DNA of 64,000 bases from positions 79,166,501 to 79,230,500 of the forward strand of contig NC_132791.1 in the NCBI RefSeq assembly GCF_048418805.1, in the 5' to 3' direction. The DNA comes from Vulpes vulpes. Taxonomy: Eukaryota > Chordata > Mammalia > Carnivora > Canidae. Below the pieces are notes generated by a model. That model was not told the DNA's origin and ran no database searches. It worked only from the letters and a program-made list of their open reading frames with translations. A program made the translations under genes and the position numbers. Below are positions 43,866 through 56,664 of the stretch, piece after piece (positions within the stretch are counted from its first letter, which is position 1; each line of letters opens with the position of its first letter).

Positions 43866-46115
43866 AAACTGAATATAGTAGGAATGTACCTTAGCATGAT
43901 AAAGACCGTATATAAAAACAGCTAATATCATCCTCAAAGGTAAAAAGCTGAAAACTTCTTCTCTAAGATCAGGAACAAGACAAAGATGCCCACATAGGCC
44001 ACTTTATTCAAACTACTGGAAGTCCTAGCCATAGTAGTCAGACAAGAAAAAGAAATAAGAAGAATCCAAATCAGAAAAGAAGTAAAGTTGTCTCTATTTG
44101 TAGATGACATGATATTAGAGGTAGGAAACCCTAAAGACTGCACCAAAAACCTGTTAAAAATATTAAACAAAGTCAGTTAAGTTGTAGGATAGAAAATAAA
44201 TACACAATGAATGGTTAGAAAGAGAAATTAAGAAAAAAATCCCACTTTTTAATGGCACCAAAAAGAATAAAATACTTAGGGCAAGTTTAACCAAGGTGAA
44301 AGATCTATCCACTGAAAACTAGAAAACATTGATGAAAGAAACTGAAGACACAAATAAATGGAAAGATATTCCATGCTCATGGAATGGATGAACTAATATT
44401 TTGAAACTATTCATACTATACAATGCAATCTACAGATTCAATGAAATATCTATCAAAATTCCAACAGCATTTTTCACAGAAACAGAAAAAACAACCCTAA
44501 AATTTGTATGGAACTGCAAAAAACCTAATAACCAAAGCAATCTTGAGAAAGAAGAACAAAATTGGAGGCATCACACCTCTTGATTTCAAACTATATTACC
44601 AAGCTATAGTAATCAAAACAGTATGTTATTGACATAAACACACCCAGATCAAAAAACATGATGGAGAGCCAAGAAATAAACCTATGCATACATGGCCAAT
44701 TAACTCACAACAAGGGAGTCAAGAATATACAATGGGGGAAGGACAGTCTCTTCACCATTTATGGTGTTGGGAAAACTGAATAGCCACATGCAAAAGAATA
44801 AAATTGGACCCTTATACTATACACATAAATAAACTCAGAATGGATTAAATACTTGAACATGAGACTCCTAGAAGAATATATAGGAGTAAGTTTTTTGACA
44901 GTAGTCTTGGCAATCAGTTTTTCAATCTGACTCCAAAAGCAAAGGCAATGAAAGCAAAAATAAAGAAATGGGAGTATATCAAACTGAAAAGTTTTTGCAC
45001 AGCAAAGGAAACCATCAACAAGATGAAGGCAAACTATAACACAGGAGAAAATACTTATAATTCATGTATCTATAAGGAGTTGATATCCAAAATATTTAAC
45101 AATTTCATACAACTCAATGGCAAAGAGCCAAAACACCCCCCCCCCCAACAGTCTAAGTAAGAAATGGGCAGAGGAACTGAACAGACCTTTTTTTCAGAGA
45201 AGACATACAGATGGCCAACAGATACATGAAAAGATGCTCAACATCACTAATCATCAGGGAGCTACAAATCAAAACCACATGAGATACAACCTCATGATTG
45301 TTTGAATGACTGTCATAAAAAAGACAAATGATAATAAGCATTGGCAAGGATGTAAAGAAAAGGGAACCCTGTATACTGGTGGTGGGAATGTAAGTTGGCA
45401 CAGCCAGTGTAGAAAAACAGTATGGAGATTCCTCAGAAAGCTAAACATAGAACTAGTATATGATCCAGCAATTCCACTTCTGGGTATATATCCAGAAGAA
45501 ATGAAAATAAAATCTCTAAGAGATATCCTATGTTCATTGCAACATTTTTTTTTTTTACAATAGCCACGCATAGAAACAACCTAAGTGTCAGGCAATGGCT
45601 AAAGGGATAAAAAAATATATAGTACATATATACAATGGAATATTATTCAGCCATGAGAAAGAAGAAAGTCCTTGCATTTGCAAAATCATGGATGGAACTG
45701 GAGGACATTATGCTAAATGAAGTAAGCCAGATGGAGAAAGCCAAATACTGCATGTGTTATAATTTATGTATGGAATTTAAAAAAACAGAATGAACAAAGA
45801 CATGAAAAAATAGAAACAGACTTACAGATATAGGAAATAAACTACTGGTTACCAGAGGGGGAATGGTTGGAGGATGAGCAAAATAAGTAAAAGGGATTAA
45901 GAGGGATACACTTCCAGTTATAAAACAAGTAAGTCATAGGGATGGAAAGTACAGAATAGGGAATATAGTCAATAATATTGTAATAATTTTGTATGGTGAT
46001 AAATGGTAATTATTGTGAGGATCATTTCATAATGTATACAAATATTGAATCATTATGATTTACACCTGAAACTAATAAGATATGATATGTCAATTATACT
46101 TCAATAAAAAGAGCT
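43866..46115 (+). mobile_element. L1MA-type L1, 5'-truncated
   Basis: About 2.25 kb: the second half of the ORF2 RT domain, the ORF2 C-terminus, and a 3' UTR ending 'acacctgaaactaataagat' and 'caattatacttcaataaaaa' at about 46110. It is the longest single element in the window. A run of C at about 45136-45146 and several indels mark its age. Confidence 0.9.
43870..45790 (+). pseudogene. L1 ORF2 (RT second half to C-terminus), broken
   Basis: An RT-domain block near 44090-44112 corresponds to the region around the catalytic 'F-A-D-D' motif ('ctatttgtagatgacatg' = LFVDDM; the alanine codon is lost, and the two Asp remain). Open pieces of 60-85 codons at 44401-44583, 44948-45160 and 45306-45563 lie in different frames. 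Many stops and indels make it non-functional. Confidence 0.85.
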
Positions 46116-46329
46116 CATTTCTTAAAAGAAAAACAAACAAACCATCAGGCTGACTTAATATTTCCTTTCTCCCCTCCATAGCAGGAACTTATTTTCTCTT
46201 CTCTTCAAGTTGTAGTCAGGAGAATGAAAATATAAGGGGCTGAGAAAGGATTTCTTTGAAGAGTATTTTCTTATGTTTCTCTTTTTCTACCATTGATGGG
46301 GAATTAAGTGCTGTGTTTTATTTCAATCT
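46116..46329. other. unassigned non-coding DNA
   Basis: Short unique stretch. Confidence 0.4.
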
Positions 46330-46990
46330 ATTCTATTAGTCTGAGTTGACAAACCCAACATATCAGTGTGTTGATACAACAAAGTTTATTTTCCGCTCAC
46401 ATAGAATTCCATGTATATATGTCTGATCATTGTGTTCTCCCAAGGCAGGGATGCAGGAGGATGCTATCCTCATGGTTCCATCATAACTAGCACATGACCT
46501 CAAAGGTTTTTCTGAAAGAGGAAGAGAGTTTATAGAGGACCATAAGTGGCTTCGTAAAGGCCCAACCTAGAAGTAGCTTACACCTCTTTCACCCACATTT
46601 TATGGGCCAGAATTCAATCATATGGCCCACCTAAACTCCAGACAGTGGAGTCTGAAACATGTTTGGCTATTTACTCAGAAGGAAAATGAAATAGTTTGGT
46701 GAACATGGAGCCTTTAACATGTCAAGAGCTGTCCATATGTTCACTGATTCTCCATCTCACTGCTTTTCCTGCCATGGAACACACTTACTTTCCCAGGAAG
46801 ACAACCCCATATCCCATCCATTTCTAGCATCCAGAATAAAGTGCAGCATTCTTGGGTGGTATGTAGTCTTTTCCTTCAGTTCTGAATGTGATTCCTCATG
46901 GTGTGACCTCAGAACTAAAAGTGTAGATATTATCCTTGGCCTCCACTAAACAATGATGGACTTGGGACAAGATGACTCCAGTAAACACAC
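46330..46990 (-). mobile_element. probable LTR relic, family not assigned
   Basis: 'agagttgacaa..acaaagtt'-like opening, 'gatgctatcctcatggttcc', 'tgggccagaattcaatcata' and 'catggcc'-like text are laid out like a MaLR/ERVL LTR in reverse. It is strongly diverged. Confidence 0.4.
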
Positions 46991-47136
46991 TAATTTGCAA
47001 GATGAGAAATGAGAAGTATGTAACAGTTAGTGGTCTTAGCAAAACTAAAATGCTACCTGGCAGCTATCACAAAGGCCCTCTAGTTTGGGGCTGAGAAGTT
47101 CCTTTCATTTGACTAGGCTAACACTCTCTAGAAGAA

Positions 47137-47207
47137 TGGTTTTGTTTATTGTTCTCTGGAGCCTTTAACTCTACCTTCTAGTTGGTTTTGTTTATTGTTC
47201 TCTGGAG
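47137..47207. repeat. perfect 25-bp direct repeat, 46-bp period
   Basis: tggttttgtttattgttctc plus tggag occurs at 47137-47161 and 47183-47207 without mismatch, separated by 21 bases of unrelated sequence. Confidence 0.93.
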
Positions 47208-47313
47208 TTGGAGTGTATGCCCCTTTCAGGGACTGCATCACTCTGGCCACCTGCTTGTGGGACCGAACTTTGGAGGGCTGGAGTTATTTGCAGTTTAAAT
47301 AATCAAAAGCTTC

Positions 47314-47444
47314 TGGGGATCCCTGAGTGGCTCAGTGGTTTAGCACCTGCCTTCAGCCCAGGGCGTGATCCTGGGGTCCCAGGATCGAGTTCCACGTCGG
47401 GCTCCCTGCATGGAGCCTGCTTCTCCCTCTGCCTGTGTCTCTGC

Positions 47445-47476
<32 letters not shown>

Positions 47477-47520
47477 CTCTCATAAATAAATAAATGAAAT
47501 CTTAAAAAAACAAACAAACA
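47314..47520 (+). mobile_element. SINEC, plus strand
   Basis: The head is 'ggggatccctgagtggctca', the B box 'aggatcgagttccacg', with (CT)n and an AAATAAAT..(CAAA)n tail. The ends share only aagctt, so no firm TSD is claimed. Confidence 0.92.
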
Positions 47521-48110
47521 AAAACAAGCTTTTTAAATTAGACAAATGGTTTCTCTGGCAATGCAATTTCCTTAAAAACATAGTGGGCTTTGATCTCTCT
47601 TTGTAGCCAGTTACATATGTTAATCCACACACTCAAAATTCTTTCAAATACATAGTTTTTGTTGCCTTTCGCTCCTGTCTCTCTCTCAACTAAATGGCAG
47701 CTGTCTTGAGGCTATCTAAAATAATGTGTGGGAAGATCATACTGTTAATCTGGTGTTACCATTAGATTGAATCACTCCATTCTACTAAAAAGTCTCAATG
47801 AGATCTTTTCATTCAAAGCGTTTTAAAAATACCTCTTATTGGTTGAGGCCTAGAATTAGATTTTTCAGTCATGCAAGGATTTAAATTTCTGGACTATTTC
47901 TTCTTTCAAAGAACTCATTTCACAGGGCTTATCTTTTTCATGAAATATTTGCCATACAAAATCAATACTAACCAGTGTACACTTATAATTTTCTTTTGTT
48001 CATCCTTTTTGCTCTCAGGCAATATGTTCAGTAGGCACATAGTATGCCTTCAAAGGTATGGTAAGCATACCTTTTTTTTTTTTTTTGCAATGATTCAAAT
48101 GTGTTTATTG
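47521..48110. other. unassigned non-coding DNA
   Basis: Contains a poly(T) run at about 48072-48086. No family is recognised. Confidence 0.4.
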
Positions 48111-48114
48111 AGCA

Positions 48115-48338
48115 GAAGAAGCTAATCTTAAATAGTTACATACTATATGATTCTATTTATATGATACTCTGGATAAGGCAAAACTAAAAGGGAAAGAGAA
48201 CAGACCAGTGATTGCTAAGTGATAGAAGTAGACAGAGGGTCTGATTGCAGAGGGGGAGCATGAGGGAATTCTTGGGATATTAGAATTGTTCTATATACTG
48301 TTAATGGTTGTTACAAGAATTCATGCATGTCTTAAAAC
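48115..48338 (+). mobile_element. L1M 3' end fragment
   Basis: 'atatgattctatttatatga', 'gataaggcaaaactaaaagg' and 'cagaccagtgattgctaagt' are L1M 3' UTR landmarks. Confidence 0.75.
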
Positions 48339-48348
48339 TCATAGTTCT

Positions 48349-48534
48349 GAGGCTTCTGGGTGGCCTGGTTGGCTAAGCATCTGGCTTCGGTTCAGGTCAC
48401 AATCTCAGGGTCCTGGGATTGAGCCCTGAGCTGGCCTCCCTTCTCAGTCGGGAGTCTGCTTCTCCCTCTCCTTTTGCCTCTCCCCTCCACTCATTCTCTA
48501 TTGTGCTTGCTCTCCCTAAAAACAAAAACAAAAA
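48349..48534 (+). mobile_element. SINEC (older), plus strand
   Basis: The head is 'cttctgggtggcctggttgg', the B-box region 'gggattgagccctgag', with a CT-rich body and an A/C tail. The imperfect TSD is tcatagttct (48339-48348) versus tcatagtact (48535-48544). Confidence 0.9.
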
Positions 48535-48584
48535 TCATAGTACTATGCATGCACATATATTTTTACTGTATATAAATTTAAAAG

Positions 48585-49565
48585 TAATTTTTTAAAATTG
48601 AAGTATAATCAACAGTTTTATATTAGTTACAGGTATATAGTATAATGATTCAACAATTCTATACATTACTCAGTACTCATCACAATAGATGTACTCTCAA
48701 TTCCCTTCACCTATTTCACATATGCTGGTAACCAGGAGTTTGTTTTCTGTATTTAAGAGTCTGTTTTTTTGTTTGTCTCTTTTTTTTCTTAAATTTGCAT
48801 ATGAGTGAAATCATATGCCATTTGTCTTTTTCTATCTGACTTCTTGCACTTAGCATTATATTCTCTAACTCCATCCATGTTGTTTCAAATGGCAATATTT
48901 CATTCTTCTTTATGGCTGAGTAATAGTCCATTATATATTATATATTGTATATATTTTATTATATATTATATTATATATATATCCCACATCTTCTTTATCC
49001 ATTCTTCTATTGATGAACACTTGCGTTGCTTCCATATTTGGCTATTGTAAATAAAGTGGCAATAGACATAAGGGTGCATATTTTTTTCATATTACTGTTT
49101 TTGCTTTCTTTGGGTAAATAGCAGTAGTAGAATTACTGAATCATAGGGTCCTCCTGTTTTTAAGTTTTTGAAGAAACTCCATAGTGTTTTACACAGTGGT
49201 TGCACCAGTTTGCATTCCCACCAACAGTACACAAGGATTCCTTTTTTTCCACATCTTTGCTGACACTCGTTATTTCCTGTGTTGTTGATTTTAGCCATTC
49301 TGACAGATGTGAGGTGATATCTCATTATGGTTTTGCTTTGCATTTCCCTCTGATTAGTGAAGTTGAACATCTTCTCATGTATCTGTTGGCCATTTGTACA
49401 TCTTCTTTGGAAAAATATCTATTTAGGTCTTCTGCCCATGTTTTCATTGGTTATTTTATTCTTTTGGTGTTGAGTTGTGTAAGTTCCTTATGTATTTTGG
49501 ATATTAACCCCTTATCATATATATCATTTCCAAATGTCTTCTCTCATTCAGTAGGTTTGGTAAGC
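48585..49565 (-). mobile_element. L1MA-type 3' fragment, minus strand
   Basis: On the minus strand it reads ORF2 C-terminus then 3' UTR. Landmarks on this strand are 'gcattcccaccaacagta', 'gaaactccatagtgttttac' and 'attagttacaggtatatagt'. A TA-rich expansion lies at 48930-48980. Open pieces at 48716-48931 (MDYYSAIKKNEILPFETTWM) and 49092-49370 are remnants of ORF2. Confidence 0.88.
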
Positions 49566-51549
49566 AACATTTTTTTTTTTTTTACCAACTCTTTGGTCAC
49601 TTCATAACATAAATAATCACTTTTATATCTGTTTTCAGTATCAGTTGTATTGTTTGCCTGTTACGTGACTAACAAGCCAACATCATATATTTTAGGTTTT
49701 TCTCACAGCATCATTCCACTTCTGGATATAGATCTGTATTCATTTGAGTAGATTGTATGGTCTAAATAGCATAATATTTTTTACACATATAGAATCTAGT
49801 TTATATGTTCATAATGGACTGGTTAGCCTGGGTGATTCTCCAAGTGATGAGCTGGAAATTCAAGCTTCTTCATCATGTGATTCTGTTTCCTATAACAAGT
49901 GGCATGCATATTCAGTGTTGAAAAGGAAGAGAGAATATGAAGGACTGCAGAGGATAGTTTAAGGCCTAGGACTGGAAAATGCAAACATTTCACCCATATC
50001 CTACTGTGCAGAACAAGTATCATTTTTTAAAGCAATGCAAGTGAGAAGAGTTTCAAGGGGATTATGGGGATGGCTTTTATAGGTTTTTCCTGGAGTTTGG
50101 GCTTGAGGCAACAGAACAAAGAAGAAAGAGAGGTGAGCATCTACTCATAGTGGAGTAGGGTTTTGGATGTTTTCTTGTGGATTTGAAGCACTTGTAAATG
50201 GGAACTGCTTGGGATCATTTTAAGTAGGATCCTTCCCGGGAGGACTACATGGAGAGCAGAAAGCCAGCCCAACACAAAGAGTCTGGGTTGACCACACAAA
50301 ACTGGTGGCTAAGACTGTCAATTTTAGGCAACCACTGGAGGGGAAAAATTGCCAAAGCAGCCAAGGGAGCATTTTTCAGGAAAGTCTAGCAAGGAGGAAC
50401 TCTAGGGGGAAAAAAAGTGCCACCAAAGGAAAAGCCAGTGATCGTCCATCTGACATGTCCAGAGGGAACAAACAACAGATTGCAATTGTGCTCACCACTT
50501 TGTAAACTGCAAAATGCTTTAGACGTGTAAGCTATTTTATGATGCTAATTTTTGGATGTGTTTGAACATGTAGCAGTGCTGCTATGAATCCTTCTCACTT
50601 GGGATCTTATATATCTTTTTCTTTGACTTGGAATAACCTAGATAGGTCGTGTATGGCACATGTGTAGCAAAGCATATTTAGTATTGTAGACAAGTTCAGA
50701 AACAATTTACCATCTGCCAACACTTTTTAAACAAAAGGCATTCTACTCAATAGCACTCCTACCTTTGCCAATGTGTTCTGCATAACTAGACTACGAAAGT
50801 CATTGGCTTACATCCATGTATACTTGTAAGCTTGTCTATTACCAAAACTTCATATGACAACAACCTAGTAAATAAATAAGAGAACGGTGTCATGGAGAAT
50901 TAGAATGAGAAGACAGGATAAGTAGAGATACTGCAATATAGAAGTAGAGGAAAAAAGAAATTTTAGAAAGAAAGAAGGTGGAAATAGAAGCAACACAAAA
51001 ATAAACCATTTCATCACAAAATTTGATCTCTTGTGAACACATTAGCTAGAAGCATAATCAACTAAATATTGGATGAACAGTGGTTTTTCTTTGAATTTTG
51101 AAGTGTTTTTTGAGGGGAATTATTTGAGAATTCCAAGATTTTTAACTGGTATGGCTCCTACAGGTTATCTTTAAAACTCATATGATTCCTTTGTTAAGAG
51201 TGAAAGTGCTCAGGACCTGTCAGGTGTCATATACCCTTGAATTTAAGAGGAAAACAACTCTAATAAAATATCCCAACATTGTGGAGAAAACTAGACATGA
51301 TTTTAGTCCATGATTCTTGGAGAAGCCTAAATTCAAAATCCAGAAAATTTCTTCTCTTCTCCCATCCTGTCTCTTCTTCCTTCAGGCAACAGTTTGATAT
51401 TTGCTTACCTTAAACTAAATACCAATTAAAATAAAGGCGGTATTTACCACAACTGTACTTATATTGATTGTGTAATGGGCTGAAACTTTGGGGACGTTAG
51501 GATTGGGTGATGCATTTTGATTATGAATCTTGGAGACCAGAGAGTAAAC
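49566..51549. other. unassigned non-coding DNA
   Basis: About 2 kb with no recognised repeat family. A 66-codon frame at 50305-50505 is rich in Lys, Arg and Ser but has no recognised domain. Confidence 0.45.
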
Positions 51550-51670
51550 TGTGGTTGACCGAATCACGCCCCTGATGTCTAAGTCCTAATCCCTGGAAAC
51601 TGTGCATAGGTCACATTACACAGCCTGATGATCTCATGCTAGAGGTTGGGCAATAGGATTTTGCAACAAG
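51550..51670 (+). mobile_element. MLT1-type LTR fragment
   Basis: 'ggttgaccgaatcacgcccc' followed by 'aagtcctaatccctggaaac' and 'tgtgcat' matches the start of an MLT1-like LTR. The rest is lost. Confidence 0.55.
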
Positions 51671-51859
51671 AGAAATCTCATTCACTTTCTTAGCAGTGAA
51701 TTTCATTTTCAGTTTTCAAATCCTTTATTTCCCTAATTCCTGTTCATAATTACAATCTCTTGAAGCTTTTGGTCAGCCCTAGATGCTGCCCTCTGAAACA
51801 GAAAGCTCTGGGGCTCTGGACTATATTCTAAATCCTTTAACTTGAAATGTGACTCCTGT

Positions 51860-51968
51860 GTCAGTAACATGAGCATCATGTTGCTGCTGGTGTAAAATGA
51901 AGAATCTCAGGTCTTAACACAAAGACATCAGATTTGTGTGCATGTTAAAGTTTGAGAAGCAGTGCTTT
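51860..51968 (+). mobile_element. MER5-type hAT relic
   Basis: 'gagcatcatgttgctgctgg'-like text and the end 'taaagtttgagaagcagtgc' match the 3' part of MER5. Confidence 0.6.
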
Positions 51969-52044
51969 AGGCAATATTTCCTGGGTCACAGAAATCTTGG
52001 GAGATTGTCTTCAGCTCACTGACTGATACTGTTGATGCTATGTG

Positions 52045-52140
52045 TCATAGCTGTGGTGGTTGTGATAGTGGTGATGATGGTTGTACTGGTGGTGTCTGTG
52101 TTAGTGGTGGTGGTTGTGATGATGGTTGTGATGATGTGGA
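52045..52140. repeat. GT/GA-rich low-complexity tract
   Basis: Imperfect repeats of gtggtggttgtgatgatggt-like units. No coding frame is implied. Confidence 0.85.
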
Positions 52141-54519
52141 GAGTTTTGAAGTAGTTATGTAGAACAAATGTCTATAGGGAGAAATAACTTTCTCTACTAT
52201 GGCAGACATCCACTGGCCTTGCCTACCTTTCTAAATCTAGCACACAGTCCTTGGTCTACCCAAATATTTATTGAATGGAAAGAAGTTAACAAAAGGACAA
52301 TCAGCCAAAATTTCTGGCAACCATATTTGTCCTGTACTTCTTTTCCAAGAAGAAATGAAAAATCTATTTCTATAATTTCCACATAAACCCATCCAACCAA
52401 CTATCTATCCATCTATCCATTTACACATTCATCTACCTATGGACTTCATTAATTCGTGTATTCAGCAAACATTTATTGAGAATTTCCTAATGTTTTAGAT
52501 TCTGGGGAATTAATAATAAGAAGGACACAGTCCTGCCTTAGGTCTTGTTACAGGGACCTGTAGACAATTATAATGAAGTGTAAATATTCAGTGACAGATA
52601 TGTAAGGAGTATTATAGTGTCATTGAGGAGAAGGTAATAAAAACTGGGTTTTAAGGGCTGGAAGTGAAGGATCTGAAGGGTAAGTAGACTTTTATTAGGC
52701 ACCGTAGGGGAGACAATGGCATTTTAGGGGGGTAGGAAATCCTGAGTTTTTTTTTTTCAAGTGTTCAGATAAGTTTTGATGTTCTGAGCCTCATGATGTC
52801 TGATTGTCATGTTTGGGGTATGAAGTGTGAGATATGACACATGGCGTCAGGCCAAGAGGAAGCAACTATACTTTTGCTCTGTGTCCCTAAGTTCCATTAA
52901 TTTTCTAAAAACTAAGAAATATTTACTACCCTTCTATTCTCTCCAAAAAAACCCAGAAATGTGCCAATGTATTGATAACAAGTGAAGTCTCCTTCATCAA
53001 CGTGGCTTTCATATGTGTTCTAAGAAATTCTTGCCAGGAAGAAAAGGATAAAACTAATAAATACATTTACTGTGTGCTTTGGGAAATTCCTGAAAACCAA
53101 TTTGTCTTAGCAAATATTTTACTCATCTGGGTAAATAGTCCATGCACAGGATACTAGATTGCTCGCCTGAGCAAATAACTCACTGAACAAACAACTGTTT
53201 ACATAGAAAGGCTCATTTCAAGAACCTCACCTCACTGTGTTCACCAATCATGAACTATTGCATCATGAATTTAGCCCAATCCCAGTCAGAGTACAACATT
53301 GAAAGATCTTCTTCCTTAAACCATGTGAATGCAGATCCCCACATCCTAGAAATAGCTGCTCCTGACTGGAGCTTTCTGAGACTGTACTGAGTAAAGGTGT
53401 GCTCGTGTACTATAACAGGTTTAATCAACTTAGCTTTGCTTGGTAAATATGTGACTTGGTGAAGCTTAGGGAGCGGTTTTGGGACATCTGGCACTTAAAA
53501 TGTCTGAGAATAGAGGATCATAAAGAAAATTCTAAGCTTATCCTATAGGTACATGCAGTTATAGGTTGGAACAGAGTTGGGAGTGGGCAAATCATATCTG
53601 GATAAATTAGGTTAAGCCTCTTTTAATGAGGACAATATAAATATAGATGCTAATTATTTTTCTTGGAAATAAAAGATGTCTCAGATATTTATGACAGAAT
53701 GCCTAACAGCAAATAACTGAAAGTCCACAGGGTTTCTCAAAAAAAAAATGGTGTAGCTACCATTACTCTTTATTTTTCACTTTTATTTGCAAACCAGATG
53801 AGTAAATTATTTTTCCAGCTTACCTATATTGCTTGTGGTTTATACAATGTAATAAATGTTTATTGTGAGTATTGCCAAAAAGAACCTAAGGAGTTAAGAA
53901 GGGTTCATCAAAAAGTGTCAAGATTTTCATTCAAAATATATATATATGCAACTTGAGGTTAGGTTCTTAATATCATTAAGCTTTGAAAGAGCCATTTCCA
54001 TTTCTGGCCTCACTGAGAAACATGAAATACAATCGCTTTTGGTGTTGCTAAACATATCTTATTCGTTTCCTTTATTTGAACTGGCAGTATCAACAAGTTG
54101 CACTGAATTGGTTGCTGCACAAAACAATTCATTCATTACAAAAGGAGGCAGCATGGAGGAACTAGTGGAGGGACACATCACATATTTTTTTCTAGTCTAG
54201 TGATATAAGGACTTCTGTTTTCTCCTACATGGACAAAATTCTAACCTTTTTTAAAATAACACGAAAACAGAGATGTTTTTTGATATGTCCTCATGTTATT
54301 GGCCTACATATTTGTGAACTGAAGGATGGTTTTCATTAATGTGAACTAACAGTACAATCACTAAGAATGTTATGTTTTCAGACTGTGAACTTAATTCTGG
54401 CCCTCATCATTTCTTACTCACATCCTTGCCGTTGGCTCTTATGGCTCTCACTGTTGTACTTTGCTGCATGCCCCCAGTCAGATAATTCATCTTTTACACT
54501 ATCTTGAGTGATTTTTGTT
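52141..54519. other. unassigned DNA with possible old repeats
   Basis: 'gcaaacatttattgagaatt' at about 52466 and the block at 53210-53480 read like old interspersed repeats, but I cannot name them. Short ORFs only. Confidence 0.4.
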
Positions 54520-54915
54520 TTCTAAAATGCATCTGTTGTGATATCCTCCCTGTTAAGTATCTTTTATTGGCTCCATATATTTTCAGGAAAAAGTTCAAGC
54601 CCTTAAGCAATAACTGTACAATCTAATTGGTGTATACACTTCTGATCAGTATGTTTAAGACATAAGTCAAAATTCCTGAAATTACCTTCCATGACTTGCC
54701 CTCAGACTAAGCTAGATAGTCGCAGGCATTCCTCCAGCACTCTGTACTCTCTCATGCCATTGCATCACATGGCATCACCAATCTTTGGCTACTTCCCTAT
54801 CTTCCTCAGTAGAATATGAATCTCCAAATTCAGGGACCGTGTCTGCATCCTATGACCTTGCTCATCACCATGCTCACTGTAGGTGTTCAGTAATAGTCTA
54901 TTGGGTAAATTAAAG
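54520..54915 (+). mobile_element. L2 3' end
   Basis: 'tattggctccatatattttc', 'ttccatgacttgccctcaga', 'tctccaaattcagggaccgt' and 'gtaggtgttcagtaatagtc' follow the L2 3' region in order. Confidence 0.75.
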
Positions 54916-54935
54916 GAGAACATTTATGCAGAATA

Positions 54936-55296
54936 TTATGGCTGAATTTTGTCCTTCCTCCCTCAAACTCATGTGGAAGTCCTAACCCCAGTACCTCACA
55001 ATATGACGTATTTAGAGATAGAAGATAGTCTTTAAATTAAAATGAGGTCATTAAGGCTGGACCCTAATCCAACATGACTGATACCTATATAAGAGGAGGA
55101 TGTTTGGACACACACACAGAGTGAAACCATGTGAAGGCAGGAAGAAGACATCATCTACAAACGAAGGAGAGAAGCCTCAGAAGAAATCAACCTGCTTTCA
55201 CACTTCCAGCCTTCAGAACTGTGAGAAAGCAAATTTCTGTTGTTTAAGCCACCCAATCCGGATATCTTTGTTATAGCAGTCCTAGCAAAACAATAC
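54936..55296 (+). mobile_element. MLT1-type MaLR LTR, plus strand
   Basis: 'tggaagtcctaaccccagta', 'aaatgaggtcattaaggctg', 'gtgaaaccatgtgaaggcag' and the end 'aatttctgttgtttaagcca' match MLT1 almost end to end. It is the best preserved MaLR LTR here. Confidence 0.88.
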
Positions 55297-55489
55297 ATAG
55301 TGTCATAGCATTTAATTGTGAATATAGGTGAGAAATTATCTATATGGAACAAGCCAATAGAACATTTAGGCTTAAAAAGACAATTTGCACATATCAGAAA
55401 TGTGTCAATTCAGTTTATATTGTTCAGTTTAATAGCCCTTATTGAGAATTATGTATTGAGAAGAGAAGACAGTCTGCTAGAGTTTATAT

Positions 55490-55560
55490 CAGAAGGATTT
55501 GAGTTTTTTTGTGTGACTTACTAGCCATGTGGTGTCAGACATATTATTGATCCTATTTTG
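55490..55560 (+). mobile_element. possible MIR fragment
   Basis: 'tgtgacttactagccatgtg' resembles the MIR core region. It is short. Confidence 0.4.
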
Positions 55561-55689
55561 GAGCCTATGAATGCAAAAGTATCCAAAGTGATAAAGTATC
55601 CATTTTTCATCAAAACACTAATGTTTAAGTAAAATATTTAAAATATTTGGTAAGATGTTATTTCATGATCAGACACTACTTTTACACAC

Positions 55690-56440
55690 AATTTATTCTG
55701 CTAAGTGTAAAGATATGTTAGCTATTATCTCTTTCCTGAGGGGTAAAAGGATTTTAATATTTGTGATAAATATTCCCAAATTGCATCACAGAAATTTTAT
55801 TCCAAGTTATACTATTACTCGTAGCAGATGAGAGTACATGTTGCTCCAAACTAGGTCATATGTCTATTGTGATTTCTATTTATATATATTAAACTTTGCC
55901 AATTTTATACATAAAAATACTATCCTTCATGTTAATTCACATTTACTTGATTACCAGTGGGAATGAATTTTTTCTTATTATCTCTGTCTTTTGCAATGCT
56001 TTGCTCTTATTATTGCCTGTTTTTAATTTTATGAAAGATATATGTAACATACATATGTAGATATGTGTATGAAAGGACATTGGTACATGTTGCATGTATC
56101 ATTCTGATTTATAATTTACCTTTTAATTCTGTTCATGGCTATTTAGGTAAACATTTCCATTTTTATGTAGATAAGTCTATCAATCCTTTTCTTTAGTTAT
56201 ATCTATACATCACGAAGGATTTCTACAATTTTTCTTTTAGGAGTTTTTTTTCACTTTAACAATCCATGTGGAATTTATTCAGTATAAGAAGTGAGGTGGA
56301 AATATAACTGTATGTAGTTTCAAATGTGTGGCCATTAGTCCCAATATCATTTATTGCGTAGCCATTTCTCTTTGATTAAAAGTGCTATTTTCACCCCCGT
56401 TTCTTTTCTGAGTTCAGTTAGCTCTCACTTCATTTCTTTT
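55690..56440 (-). mobile_element. old L1M fragment, minus strand
   Basis: 'gatgagagtacatgttgctc', 'aactttgccaattttataca', then 'catgtggaatttattcagta' and 'gtcccaatatcatttattgc' are diverged ORF2 landmarks in reverse order. Confidence 0.65.
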
Positions 56441-56459
56441 AGTTTATTGTCAATTTTTA

Positions 56460-56649
56460 AATTTATTTTTTTAAAAGATTTTATTTATTTATTCATGAGA
56501 GACACAGAGAGAAAAAGAGAGGCAGAGACACAGGCAGAGGGAGAAGCAGGCTCCATGCAGGGAGCCCGACATGGGAGTCGATCCTGGGTCTTCAGGATCA
56601 CGCCCTGGGCTGAAGGCGGCGCTAAACCTCTGAGCCACCCAGACTGCCC
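56460..56649 (-). mobile_element. SINEC, minus strand
   Basis: Reversed tail, body and head 'aacctctgagccacccagac', including 'gaaggcggcgctaaacc'. The TSD is tattgtcaattttta (56445-56459) versus tattgtctattttta (56650-56664). Confidence 0.94.
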
Positions 56650-56664
56650 TATTGTCTATTTTTA

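Noticed and set aside
45136..45146. C homopolymer as a possible assembly error or G-quadruplex
   Set aside because: A single run of about 11 C inside a decayed L1; too short for a quadruplex and explicable by slippage.
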